This document shows, one piece after another, positions 13,321 through 22,945 of a stretch of DNA of 64,000 nucleotides. The position numbers were made by a program, and so were the translations under genes. How positions within the stretch are numbered: the first letter of the stretch is position 1; each line of letters begins with the position of its first letter. The stretch covers positions 221,967 to 285,966 of the forward strand of contig VWZL01001322.1 in assembly GCA_013396915.1 (NCBI GenBank). Reading direction: 5' to 3'. The notes beneath the pieces were generated by a model, which was not told where the DNA came from, did not search any database, and was given only the letters and a program-made list of their open reading frames with translations. This stretch comes from Stercorarius parasiticus (Eukaryota; Chordata; Aves; Charadriiformes; Stercorariidae).

Positions 13321-13351
13321 ATGGAGCAAGGTCCCTTCACACGTACAGAAA
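13321..13351 (+). CDS. TCP11: TCP11 exon 1 (proposed start)
   Basis: ATG at 13321 has a favourable context (G at -3, G at +4) and reads MEQGPFTRTE before a good donor, A|GTGAGG at 13352. The one-base phase fits the next exon exactly. The N-terminus is shorter than in human TCP11 and not alignable to it, so this start is inferred from frame and splice phase. An upstream start in another leader exon remains possible. Confidence 0.5.
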
Positions 13352-16300
13352 GTGAGGTGTATTGTCTATACAGAAACCTGCACATTTTCACTTTGTCACT
13401 TAAAAAGCCGTCTAGTAATTTTTTTAAACCCTCTTGCAAGACTATGGGTAGCATTCCTTCTCTTACTCACTTCTATTCTGCTTTTCCACAGCCAACCCTC
13501 CGCAGGCGCTCTCCGTGAACGAGCTACAGCAAATAACTGATGATATTTCCAGACTGACCACTGTGCACGAAATTGTACTCAACAGCGACTTCAAACTGCA
13601 AGCGGCCAGCTTCTCCCCAAAAAGTTGTATATATGTCTATATATTCAGCTGTACGTATATATATGTGTGTGTATATATATATGTATGTATATATATATAT
13701 TCAGGCTTGGCTTCTTTCTGTCACGTTACAGAAAACATGTGAGAATGTGGAATGGAGGCGGGTTTGGATCTGACTTTAGAAGCAACAAGAAACTAAGATA
13801 GCTCCTGAAATAAAAAAAAAAAAAAGTTGGAGCTTGCTTTATTTATTCATTGCTTCATGATTTACCACCAAGTTCTTAAATATGATGTGTGTCAGATATG
13901 ACTCACTAACACTGAAAGATTTAGAGGCTTCAGCTGCGTAAGCCATGACTTTGACATAAACAAAGCAGAATTTTCAGTAGAAATCATCTTTGAGGTGTCT
14001 GTATTTTAGTTAAAGATCTGTTTAAGTGACTGACAGCTTCTCATTGCAAAAACAAACGCTAGCTAGAAAAACATTCTGTTGATCTTCTCTGAGGACTTGG
14101 AGTGTTTCCTTGAAAAACACTGCTCTCTTTGCCCCTCAGTTAAGACAGGTTAAGTGCTGTTTATGCTGTTTATATCAGCATTTTATGAACAGGGCTGAAA
14201 GGAAGGAGTTCTGCTTTAGAAGAATAGGAAATTTAGGTTGAGAGCGCTTTCCATGAGCTAGGGAAAGGTGAGGTGTATTGCTGCCAGATAGGAGTAAAGA
14301 CTAAGAGAAGAAAACATCGAGAGACGTGAACTGCAATGAAAGCTGAGAGGAATGGTCCCGTTGAACTGAGAGGTTGCATTTGATGTTAATATAAAACCTC
14401 TCCCCTCTCTTCTTTCTTAGCCTGGAAAGCAGTGAAGGAGACATTGCACAAAGCCTTCTGGGACAGCCTGGAGGAACAGCTCTCTGCCAGTCCCCCAGAC
14501 TACACTTGGGCAATCCAGATGCTGCAGGAGATAAAAGAGGTGAGCTGTTCCTGAGCCTTAGAATTAGTTTTCTCTGAATCATCACCTCACCCCTTACATC
14601 CCATATTCCTATGTGAACATGCGTAAGAGGGAGGAGAAAATAGGCTTCCTTTAGTTTATAGGGAGACACAAATTACGCAACTACACCCTTTAAAACCTGT
14701 CTGAGAAGGAAACTCATTCTCTGGTCCCAGGTCTCTAAAACCCTACCAAAAGGATGGAAAGCCTTTGTTTGAACTGTTGGCTATAGTAACAGCCATAGGC
14801 CATTCCCAGTATAGTGTCTGCCAAATAAAAACTGCAATTTTCTATATAAAGACATCTCTAGGTATATGAGGAGCTGTATCTACTATTTAAGCGTACAACG
14901 TAATGAATAAGAACATGGCTTAGCACTAAAAGACATATGTTCTTAGCAGGGCATGGAGTTGCATATAGTTTGCTCTCCTAGTCTGTGCTTTCCCATTAGG
15001 CTCCAGACAGATAACTCCCTTTTTTCATGCATGACAGTAAAGGAGGTTTTGCAAGCTATGAAACAGTAGCCAGACATCCTGAAGTGAGTCATTAGAGACA
15101 AGAATTTCCTTAAAGCAATTGTGTGCTCCAGCATTTGTGTACTGAGTAGTTAGCTTAATCTCAGTAGTAGGCCTGCCTTGATTCCTGTTGAGCAACCCTG
15201 GGGAACTGTTGAGTTCCTGGACCAAAAAGAGACCACTGCTTCTTTGGGCAGGCCCTGCTGTCATTGCTGCTGCTACGGCACCACCAACTGTGAAGCCAAA
15301 TTGAAGAGGCCTTGGACATGGAATTGATTGGACAGGAGGCTGAGCACGAGGCTCTGGATATCTGCGGTCTCACCATGTTTGTCCTTGACACCGTAGCAAG
15401 GCTGTGCGCACCCGTTCGGGATGAGAAAGTAGAAGGGCTGCAAACCCTCACAGACCCAGCTCAGCTTCTCAGGTGGGTGATGCTGACTCTGCCTTGGTCT
15501 GCACAGACCAGCAAAACCAGCAAAGCCTTCAACCATAAAACACTGGGTTAAGAGGACACTGCCCCAGACCAAAGATGCTTTTGTGCATTATGGGCTTCGA
15601 CTTCCGTATTTTTTTTCAATGTAGACATGTTCCTGTTGCCCAGCTGTAATTTAGACAGTAGAAGAGTCTTTAGTGAATTAAATCTGGTTTATCTAGTAAT
15701 TTTTAGGGAGCACTCCAATTAGACTGAACAGCCTTTTGTGAAAAAAAATGGAACCAAATCAGAGGATCTGATTTCCCCTTTCTCAGCATTCTAAAATGGC
15801 CCCAATTGCAGCATTTACTGCAATATTAAACCTTCAATTCACTGTATCTCATCCCAGGGAGATTTTCTGGGTGTTGGGCCTGATGAAAATGGATATGCTG
15901 AATTTTACTGTCCAGAGCATCCGCACCCACTTGCAAGACCACACCATCCAGTATGAACGGAAGAAATTCCATCAACTCTTGGATAAGCTGCGTAGTAAGT
16001 CAGTGGGGAAGGCAGAGGAGAACTGTTACTTCTACAGGAGCACTAAAAGGGAACTTTTAGTATTCCAAAGCTGATGCTTTCATCGCATGCTCGGTAACAG
16101 ATGAGAGAAATGCCTCTAAAAGCTGGAGGACTCCCGGGTCCCTTCCTCAAGGCTCTTCAGTAACATACCTTGCAGAAAAGAAGTTACTTAGTGTGCTTCA
16201 GTTTCTGCGTGCACAATACAGAGCTAATAGCTTTCTCATAAGGATCTGTAAGTTCTCAAGAGTTCAAAGTGTTTTGAGATCCTCAGAGGAATGAGCAAAA

Positions 16301-19300
16301 TGTTATTAGGACGCATATTTAAAGAGGAAAGCCTACATTTGATGTAGACATCTCTTTTGCTAGGCTGTAGATTTCTCTCTGGCTGCTTCTCTCCTTCATC
16401 AGACTCCATTAAAGGGGCTCCCTGGAGACTGAAATCCTCTATGAAATATAATGTTCTCTGGATACCACTCTTAGTAGCCTAATCCTGTGCCCTGGCAACA
16501 GGACATTGATATTGTATGCTAGTGATGGTGTAAGCCATTCCCACCGTTCCAGGAGCCAGCACGATGCCTTTGCCTTCCAAATGCACATCCCCTTCAGCTT
16601 GAAGTATGGCATACCGCTTCTTACTGGCGTAGCCTGATCAGTCTGTTCTTGCGAACGTCCATTTTTGTCACCCCGTTGCAGATAGCCTGGATCGCACAAG
16701 AAAGTGGCTGTGCAAAGGAGCAGCAGAAGTGTCCATGTCCTCTTCACAGCCACCACCCCACCCTGCAGTCAGTGGCTCACCTGCCGTGCCCTCGCCGGGG
16801 GCCATCAGCAGTAGCACAGCTGTGCCAACTCTCACGTCCGTGCTAAATCGAGGGTACATGAATCTGCTCTGCTGGGAACCCGGGCAAAAGGAATACCCTG
16901 AGGTAGGAGAAGTGCTTCGACGCTTTTACAGCTTTTTCATAAAGATATACAAAATGAACAAGTACCGGTTCTGCATCTTCTGTAGAGAGAACTTGGCAGA
17001 CTGTCCCCTCTGCACCATGAGTCATTGCACATGTTTTTTCCCCTATGTGAAACAAATTGGATTTTTCACAAAACTAAAGCTCCCTGCTGCCAGGCAGCTG
17101 CCTTCCACTCAGCTTCATGGGGATATTACAGCCTTGCTCCATGGCTTGAGATCTTCTCATTTATCACAGCTGCTGTTCCTACACCCACAGGCTGATTTGG
17201 TTTCTGTTCACAGACACTGTTTATGGATCAGGCCCGACTGCAGGGGGTACAAGCGCAGGTGAATCAGCTTACCATCATAGCCGCACTCCTGCTAGTCACC
17301 AGTAGCATGTGTGGAAGCACCTTATTTGGCTCAGCTGGGTTTGTAGCTAGGCTGAAACTGGTAACAAAGGTCCTCTTGGAAGGGCTGTCCTGTACCAGGT
17401 GGGTTACTTTGAGTTTCCTTGTCCAGAAGGAGAAGAATGAGTATGCAGGCACTGGTTGGTTGTGGGATGAGCAGCAGGAAATCTCCCCCAGGAGTGGAAG
17501 AGGATCTGAGATCCAAATAGCAGCCAGGTCTACTGCAAGGGGTGGGGGAAGCCAGCCAGCATTTTTAGCTGGGAGCTAACTGTTCTTGATTAGAGGGGAA
17601 AATTAGTAGTGTTGATCACTATTTCAGATGAGTCTGCTGCAGGGCAGCTTCCTGCTTGCCAAAGAGTGGGGAAAGGAAGCTTAGTTCTCTTGCAATAGGC
17701 ACCAGAACTGTGTCCGAATGTTGCCTGTCTGGTGCTAGCTGGCTGCAATGACACTCCACGGGCACGTCCACATCCACATCCCTGGAGGGGTTCAAGGCCA
17801 GGTTGGACGGGGCTTGGAGCAACCTGGTCTGGTGGGAGGTGTCCCTGCCCAGGGCAGGGGGTGGCACTGGATGGGCTTTAAGGTCCCTTTCAACCCAAAC
17901 CATTTTATGATTCCGTGCTCTGTGCCTGCAAACACCTTTCCCAATCAATATGAGTCATGGCCGCAGTGCATGTACCTTTGTGTGATTTAGGTATGAAGCA
18001 GCTTTAGAAGACATCAGCGACCAAGGGCTCCAGGAAGTCAGCAGGACTCTTGCGCGGCTGGGTTACCCCACTTTTACCACTGACAAATGTACTTCCCTGA
18101 AAGGCCAGATAAAAAGCATCGCGGGCAACGGCAAAGCAGTCCGGCATGTCACCGATGAGTCTCTGAGCTTATGTCTTACTCAGCCTTGAAGACACTTTGT
18201 ACTCCTAGGCCACAAGTTAGGTTTAGGCTAGTGACCATGCAGGACAGGTCTAGGATCGGTCCTAGCAAAGTAAACTCCCTGGTCAGCAGAACTGCTTCAT
18301 GAGGGTAGGAGCCGAGTTCAGTGTCGGGCCCCTCCACCTAGTCAGCACAGGAGAGGAGGCTCAGGGAAGCTAGGTTGGAAACTGCCTCGATTTTCCTATT
18401 CCACCCTGAAATGCTCCCAAACAGTAATTGCTTTGAAAAATCTCCTAAATCCTCCCATCCTTGCTAAAAGCTAAACAGGCCCGAGTGCAAGGTCTGTTCC
18501 TAGGTAGTGTTGCAATCTTCAGCCTAGGAGGTAGAGTGAGAGCTTAATCACTGGCTGTAGTAAAGCACCATGCTAAGATCTTTAAATAATATTTATCCCC
18601 AGGGAGTGCACTGCTTGGTATTCAGCTAACCAGCTGCCCTATAATGCTGCTCCATCAAAATATTTATTCAAATGGTTTGGATAAGAGCTGGTTATTTTGA
18701 CCTTTTATTAGTACTCTGAACGCTAACTCCGCATCACATTGCAGTGCCACAGGCAGCGAGTACACTACAGGAAAGATTATTTCCACATGGAAGACTCGCT
18801 TTTATCAGCTATGAAAATAAGGTGAGGTTCTTCCTGCCCACTGCTTCATCTGGGAAGTATCCTTCCCAGCCCCCATGGACTCCACCACACTGTTTATTTG
18901 GGTTTACTCTTTCCATGTCAGAGCAAGCTATTTTGTTTTGATGTAATCCAGAAGGCTGAATTAATAGCCTAAACCAAACCTCGATAAACTACAGGCTGGG
19001 CAGTGTGTGATGGCAGTGACTCACCGATGGTGCGGCATTAGAAGCTGCAGAACTAGGCAGCCTTCCCCCGCCCCCATCTCTAAAAATCAAACCTGTGTCT
19101 TGCCTGCACTCTTGGCCACTATCAACATTTTCCACGTGCTCACTTCAAGTGCAAGAGCATCTGAAGCAGGCGGGTAGTTGAATCTCAGCTCCGTGCTCCT
19201 CAGAGAGGCTCCTTGAATGCTTTCCATTTCCAAATGCTGCTGTGGCAGGCAAGATAAATCCCAGGCTCTGAAGTTCTGTATTCCATTATGCTTCTAAGAT

Positions 19301-19995
19301 GCTCAACGCTTCAATGCAGTACAAAAACCTCTCAGAGTGGGTGAAAAATCTTTACTGTTGACCTGCTTCACTTTAACATTAGGTTTGAAGGATTTGATCA
19401 GTCTTAAGTCCTTCAGCCCAGTACCTCAGCGATTGCCATCATTAGAAGCGGGAACCCATCACAAAGCGAAAACAAGGCAAGTACACCCAGTGCTTGAGCA
19501 CTTTGTGTCACACCGTTTCACCTCGGTTCCTGTGCTGGGTGCTGTTTCATCTGCTTAGTATTTGGAAGAGGAATACGTTAATCCACTGTGTCTCCCAAGT
19601 CGATCTAGAGCGTTACTTGTCCACAACATGCCACAACGCGTCCGTCATCAGATCTGTTCCTGTCTGCCACAGGAAGCCTTTGTCTCAAAACTGGCTTTCT
19701 CTGCAAAGGTTCATTGTTGATTTATTTTTTTGTTTTCGTACTTTTGGTCCCTGCAGAGCAGCGGATTCATTCCTTCCTCAGCCTTTTCATTTCCCCCGAT
19801 GGACAGAATTCTCAAAAAGATTTCCCAAAGGGCCTTGATCCCATTCAGGAAGAGCTGCTGGAAGTTGGGCGCAGGTTTGGAAGCGTGATCCACCACAACA
19901 GGCAGGTGTTTGGACCTTACTACTCAGGAATTCTCAAGAAGCTGCTTCTCCCAAACGCAGAGCCAGACTCAGTCACAGGGATGGATTCTTTATGA
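13321..19995 (+). CDS. TCP11: TCP11 (T-complex protein 11), apparently inactivated
   Basis: Nine coding exons with matching phases give a 482-residue TCP11-family protein followed by a stop, close to the roughly 500 residues of human TCP11. Seen family blocks include TTVHEIVLNSDFKL, HKAFWDSLEEQLSASPPDY, LCAPVRDEKVEGLQ, VLGLMKMDMLN, IQYERKKF, ITIIAALLLV-type hydrophobic sequence in exon 7, and HHNRQVFGPYYSGILKKL near the C-terminus. In mouse TCP11 is a testis protein involved in sperm cAMP signalling, capacitation and flagellar motility. Two lesions are seen: TGA at codon 108 (15291-15293) and AT in place of the GT donor after exon 8 (18155). If both are real the product is cut to 107 residues. 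Introns are 140, 797, 712, 385, 687, 311, 592 and 1602 bp; apart from one CR1 in the 592-bp intron they hold nothing I recognise. Identity is very likely; loss of function is likely but could be allelic or an assembly error. Confidence 0.85.
13492..13623 (+). CDS. TCP11: TCP11 exon 2
   Basis: Acceptor TTTTCCACAG ends at 13491. The exon reads NPPQALSVNELQQITDDISR and continues through LTTVHEIVLNSDFKL to SFSPK, matching the human block ending SFSP. The family-expected end is A|GTTGTA at 13624, a very poor donor inside a TA/TG microsatellite. A strong GTACGT donor at 13651 is in the same phase and would add nine residues (SCIYVYIFS). Confidence 0.85.
13624..13702. repeat. TA/TG microsatellite at the TCP11 exon 2 donor
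   Basis: Imperfect run of TATATG, TGTGTG and TATATA steps beginning at the exon 2 to intron 2 boundary. Its growth may have degraded the original donor or supplied the cryptic GTACGT donor at 13651. Confidence 0.8.
14421..14539 (+). CDS. TCP11: TCP11 exon 3
   Basis: Acceptor TTCTTTCTTAG ends at 14420 and donor GAG|GTGAGC follows 14539. The exon reads WKAVKETLHKAFWDSLEEQL and ends QMLQEIKE, a strong match to the family motif VKETMHNAFWD..LKEIKE. Ends in phase 0. No lesion. Confidence 0.9.
15252..15472 (+). CDS. TCP11: TCP11 exon 4, with in-frame TGA
   Basis: Acceptor GGGCAG ends at 15251; donor AG|GTGGGT follows 15472. The exon reads ALLSLLLLRHHQL, then TGA (15291-15293), then SQIEEALDMELIGQEAEHEA and on through LCAPVRDEKVEGLQTLTDPA. 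Frame and conservation run straight through the TGA, so it is a single substitution and not a misplaced boundary. The exon is 221 bp, so skipping it would shift the frame. Confidence 0.88.
15291..15293 (+). other. TCP11: Premature stop codon (TGA) in TCP11, codon 108
   Basis: The codon aligns with an arginine in human TCP11 (NRLRIEIEEAL versus HQL-stop-SQIEEAL). A CGA to TGA change is a single C to T transition at a CpG, the commonest mutation type. It lies 180 bp before the next exon junction, so nonsense-mediated decay would be expected. Confidence 0.85.
15858..15994 (+). CDS. TCP11: TCP11 exon 5
   Basis: Acceptor CATCCCAG ends at 15857 and a consensus donor A|GTAAGT follows 15994. Reads EIFWVLGLMKMDMLNFTVQS then IRTHLQDHTIQYERKKFHQL, strongly matching the family. 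No lesion. Confidence 0.92.
16682..16902 (+). CDS. TCP11: TCP11 exon 6
   Basis: Acceptor CCGTTGCAG ends at 16681 and donor GAG|GTAGGA follows 16902. Begins SLDRTRKWLCKGAAEV, passes through a low-complexity Ser/Pro/Ala linker as in human, and ends GYMNLLCWEPGQKEYPE, matching human GFLNLLLWDLENEEFPE. Open frame continuing into the intron is read-through and not coding. Confidence 0.9.
17214..17398 (+). CDS. TCP11: TCP11 exon 7
   Basis: Acceptor CTGTTCACAG ends at 17213; donor AG|GTGGGT follows 17398. Reads TLFMDQARLQGVQAQVNQLT, then a hydrophobic stretch (IIAALLLVTSSMCGSTLFGS) and LKLVTKVLLEGL, all aligned with human TCP11. Confidence 0.92.
17768..17924 (+). mobile_element. CR1 LINE 3'-end fragment in TCP11 intron 7
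   Basis: Sense 3' end of an avian CR1: contains the CR1 pieces CCTGGAGGGGTTCAAGGCC, GGTTGGACGGGGCTTGGAGC and GGTGTCCCTGCCCAGGGCAGG, and ends with AACCCAAACCATTTTATGATT. 5'-truncated, noncoding. Confidence 0.9.
17991..18154 (+). CDS. TCP11: TCP11 exon 8, donor site lost
   Basis: Acceptor GTGATTTAG ends at 17990. Reads YEAALEDISDQGLQEVSRTL and ends GQIKSIAGNGKAVRHVT, aligned with human ...GQLQNIAKKENCVCSVI. To join exon 9 in frame (..HVTEQRIHSFL; human ..SVIDQRIHLFL) it must end at 18154, where the next six bases are ATGAGT. A consensus donor would be GTGAGT. Unspliced reading stops at TGA 18187-18189 after twelve extra codons counted from the split codon. Confidence 0.85.
18155..18160 (+). 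other. TCP11: Mutated splice donor (ATGAGT in place of GTGAGT)
   Basis: Position and phase set by homology place the donor here; every base fits the consensus except the invariant first G, now A. There is no U12-type ATATCC signal, so an AT-AC minor intron is unlikely. In-phase alternative GT sites nearby lead to a stop or lose conserved sequence. Confidence 0.75.
18155..19756 (+). other. TCP11: TCP11 intron 8, largest TCP11 intron
   Basis: 1602 bp with no recognisable repeat. An exon-like stretch at about 18744-18821 (preceded by ATTGCAG, followed by AAG|GTGAGG) has no TCP11 counterpart and is not called. Confidence 0.6.
19757..19995 (+). CDS. TCP11: TCP11 exon 9 (last coding exon)
   Basis: Acceptor GTCCCTGCAG ends at 19756. 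Reads QRIHSFLSLFISPDGQ, GLDPIQEELLEVGRRFGSV, IHHNRQVFGPYYSGILKKLL and ends VTGMDSL then TGA. Matches the human C-terminus (HHNQQVFGPYYTEILKTL), the most conserved part of the family. Confidence 0.92.
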
Positions 19996-20165
19996 TCATC
20001 TTCACCACGCGCCAGCCAAGGGTGGAACGTGTTCTCCAACAGCTTCTCAAATCATGCTTCAGCTTGTAAAAATCAATCGGACAAATCCACTGGGGCCAGG
20101 ACTGCTACTGGGAAGTGACTCCTGGCATGTCAGTATCTGAATAAACCTCGCAACTGCAAAAAGTA
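19996..20165 (+). other. TCP11: TCP11 3'UTR with poly(A) signal
   Basis: Short 3'UTR after the stop. AATAAA lies at 20140-20145, and cleavage is expected some 15-20 bases later. The end is approximate. Confidence 0.65.
20140..20145 (+). terminator. TCP11: Poly(A) signal AATAAA of TCP11
   Basis: Canonical hexamer about 145 bases after the TCP11 stop codon, followed by a GT-containing stretch (AAAGTAGTGGC). First AATAAA downstream of the stop. Confidence 0.7.
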
Positions 20166-21299
20166 GTGGCTTTTTTCCCAAAAAAACTATTTGGTGGCAA
20201 AGGCAACAAGATGTGGAGCTCGTAAAACTGAGGTGCAACTTAGGCTTTTTTTAATTCAAGGTGTTAATTCTGCCATGGGCCTATAACCTACTTTGCTGAA
20301 ACGTTTAGTCACAGCCCAGGGACGCTGTTTGCATTTGATAAAGCCACATGGTATTTAAAATCATTAAAACTGCTCAATATATTTCAGTGTTAGCTTGGAA
20401 ACCTGACTTACTGAATTATTAGAAATGGAACATATGGTATAAATTTAGCAATCCCCGGTGTATTTAATATTTTGCATCAGCCAGATTTTACTTGACATGA
20501 AAATCTGAACTTTAACCTGTATTTAAATGTCTGGATTTCTTGTTCTAATTTTACATAATGAAAATGTCCTACTTCTTGGCAAGCCAAAAATCTTTGCTGG
20601 GTGAATACAATGGCTGCCCAAACTGTTAAAGAGTTGTTACGTGAACCACGTGCTGCTGTGCTGCAGAAAAGTCATTTTACCTTTTATCATGAGTAAATTT
20701 GGGTCCTGACAGTCCCCAGTGGAACAATCCTGGCAGATGTACATTAGTGGGGCTAAAAATGAGCTTTTCTCAGCATTCTGTGGAGAATGTACGCAAAGCA
20801 GTTGGAGACCGTCGTGCTATAGGTAAGTCTGGCTTTCACAGAACATGTGGATGCATCTTAATGCATAAATAAATGCATAGATAATTTAGTCTCAAGATAA
20901 TGTAGTATTTAGGGTCACTAGGACTACCTGCTAAAAAAGCAGCTTCAACCAAAGCGGCTGCTCGGCGGCCCCACGCCTCGGGTGGGTACAAACCCCCTGT
21001 TCCGCTGCCAGAGAACCACAGCGGGACTGGGCCCAGCTTATCGGCATCCTGCGCTCTGCTTCCACCACCACGGCGCATCATCTGCGCAATGCTCCGCCGT
21101 TCTCTCGTTCCTCGATTTCCAAAGTGCAGGTACAGTGCCGGACTGAGCTAATTAAACACTGCACAACTGCCCACCCTCCCCCCTTTCCTCTTACCTTCCC
21201 AGGTCAAGTCTGTCAGACGAGGACGAGAACAGCATTGCTTTAACACGGACGACCAGGAGACTTCGGTGTAACACTGAGGTCACAGTGACAACAGGGTAA
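20166..21299. other. Gap between the converging TCP11 and ANKS1A genes
   Basis: AT-rich DNA without an exon or retroposon that I can recognise. Both flanking genes end towards it. Confidence 0.5.
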
Positions 21300-21314
21300 A
21301 TGTGTGTCTAAGTC

Positions 21315-21320
21315 TGTTTA
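21315..21320 (-). terminator. ANKS1A: Probable ANKS1A poly(A) signal
   Basis: TTTATT on the + strand, AATAAA on the - strand, first such hexamer downstream of the ANKS1A stop, with a GT-rich element after it. Confidence 0.5.
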
Positions 21321-21386
21321 TTAATTCAGTCTGTTCTAAGTTGTACAATTATGAAAACAACAAAACGACTGCTGGAAGCCCAGGAA

Positions 21387-21394
21387 TATTTACA
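21387..21394 (-). promoter_or_regulatory. Pumilio response element TGTAAATA
   Basis: TATTTACA on the + strand reads TGTAAATA on the ANKS1A sense strand, an exact match to the Pumilio consensus TGTANATA, in the distal inferred 3'UTR. Confidence 0.35.
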
Positions 21395-21502
21395 GTCTCG
21401 CCTTGTTGTAGTGAGGTCAGTCTATGTTGTTGCACAGATTGGTTATGTTTGGTACCACAAGATGTTTAAAATTCAGACAAATTTTGAACAGATTAACAAT
21501 TG

Positions 21503-21510
21503 TATATACA
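21503..21510 (-). promoter_or_regulatory. Pumilio response element TGTATATA
   Basis: TATATACA on the + strand reads TGTATATA on the ANKS1A sense strand. It lies in a palindromic TGTATATACA about 116 bases from the previous element. Confidence 0.35.
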
Positions 21511-22937
21511 AGAAATAAAAGGAAATTCAAGTATCAAAATACAGACAGATTAAATAACATTTGTATTACAAATCAGTCCCACTGCCATACATCACAATTA
21601 GCAAAAATGTCTACATTGCAAACTGAACTCGACTGTTCTCTGCCCTGTTAGGGAATCTCAGGTTATTCTTCCATGGGTAAAAAGAAAAAATAAATGTTTG
21701 AGCTAAATCAGCTTCGCAAGAGCAGCACAGTCACTTCCTTTTGAAAAAAAATAAAATATAAACAATGCAGTACGTAATGCCAATATGAGACCTAAAAGGG
21801 AGACCTTTTGCAACAAAGACAGCGTTGCAAACACGGTGCTTGCTCTAAAATAAAGATCTGATTGCGTGGAAGTGATGCGAGCAGAAGAAAGCCAGGGGAA
21901 ATTCTGCTGCTAGAAACTTCTGAAGTGGGGCGGAAGGAGCGTTAAAGCGACTGACTCCACTCCAGCTGCACACAGAACGGGGGGTGTTCGGGCGGGGGAC
22001 TATTTGGCATCTGGTCTGTGTCTCAGCAGCCTGGTGAAGGTACAAACTTTTTCACTTGAGGTACATCCTGGTGCCGTATCTTCTCCCTGGGAGGGGGACA
22101 GGCACGTACCCCGCAAAAGTTGCATAATTTCTTCTAAAAAGAACAATCCCAAAGCAAGTTCAAAGACAGCTGAACAGCTAAGATTAGCCTTTTTTTTTTT
22201 TTTTTGTAAATACAAAATTAAAAAGGATAAAGCAGCTTCAATTTGGAAAAAAAATAATCATCCCCTCCTATATAAAATAAAAAAAAAAAAGACAACTCTG
22301 TATCTTGGTTTACCTCTCTTGAGTTCTCAGCCTGGACTCATGCCATGCACAGACCAAAGCGTGGAAAATAGAATCCGTCCTTAAAAAGGGGAACAAGGCC
22401 CAGGGCAGCACCACTTTTTCCCAGGCAGGTAATACAGCAGATGCATTTTGATTCCAAGTCCTATTCAGCACCAGAAATTTAGGGCACTTTCCTCCAGATA
22501 CCACAAAACCCTGTAGGGAGGAAGAGCCAGAACACTGTGCGATGGGTTAACAGGTTACTGGGAGTCAGTGACTGGCATGACTGGTCCAGGGTCGGTCTCC
22601 AGCACGAGAGTACCGTGAGAAAAACCCATGGAAATAAAAGGGGAGATGCGCTGCCAAAACAATTGCTTTGTCTATGAGGTGAGAAAGAGAGTATCTGGCT
22701 AAAGAACTGTTGGATCACTAAAGACAACCATAGGATTACGCGCAGGACTGGGAAGGACCACCAGGGTCAGCCCAGTCCCCTGAAGATTGGAGTCTTCATC
22801 ACCACTTCACCTCCAAGCCAACCTTCAAAAAGCTCATGCATCAAAAAAATAAAAAAAAAGAAAGAAAGGTGTCCCTCCTCCCAAGCAGAGGTTCAATTTG
22901 CAATTTCTCCAAAAAGACTTGTTGCCAACACATCAAA

Positions 22938-22945
22938 TATTTACA
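22938..22945 (-). promoter_or_regulatory. Pumilio response element TGTAAATA
   Basis: TATTTACA on the + strand, TGTAAATA on the ANKS1A sense strand, in the inferred 3'UTR. Confidence 0.35.

Noticed and set aside
15291..15293. TGA as selenocysteine
   Set aside because: The family has arginine here, not cysteine, and no SECIS-like element was recognised in the short 3'UTR.
15312..15551. Possible re-initiation of TCP11 after the TGA
   Set aside because: It is the same exon 4 frame running into the intron; no evidence for use as a separate start.
16903..17262. Long open frame from TCP11 exon 6 into exon 7
   Set aside because: Intron read-through with cysteine-rich nonsense; a donor follows exon 6 and the acceptor for exon 7 is clear.
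18155..18160. AT-AC minor-spliceosome intron after TCP11 exon 8
   Set aside because: No U12 donor (ATATCCTT) and the intron ends in a normal polypyrimidine-CAG acceptor.
18744..18821. Exon-like segment in TCP11 intron 8 with AG before and GTGAGG after
   Set aside because: No TCP11 or paralogue counterpart, and exons 8 and 9 join directly in the family.
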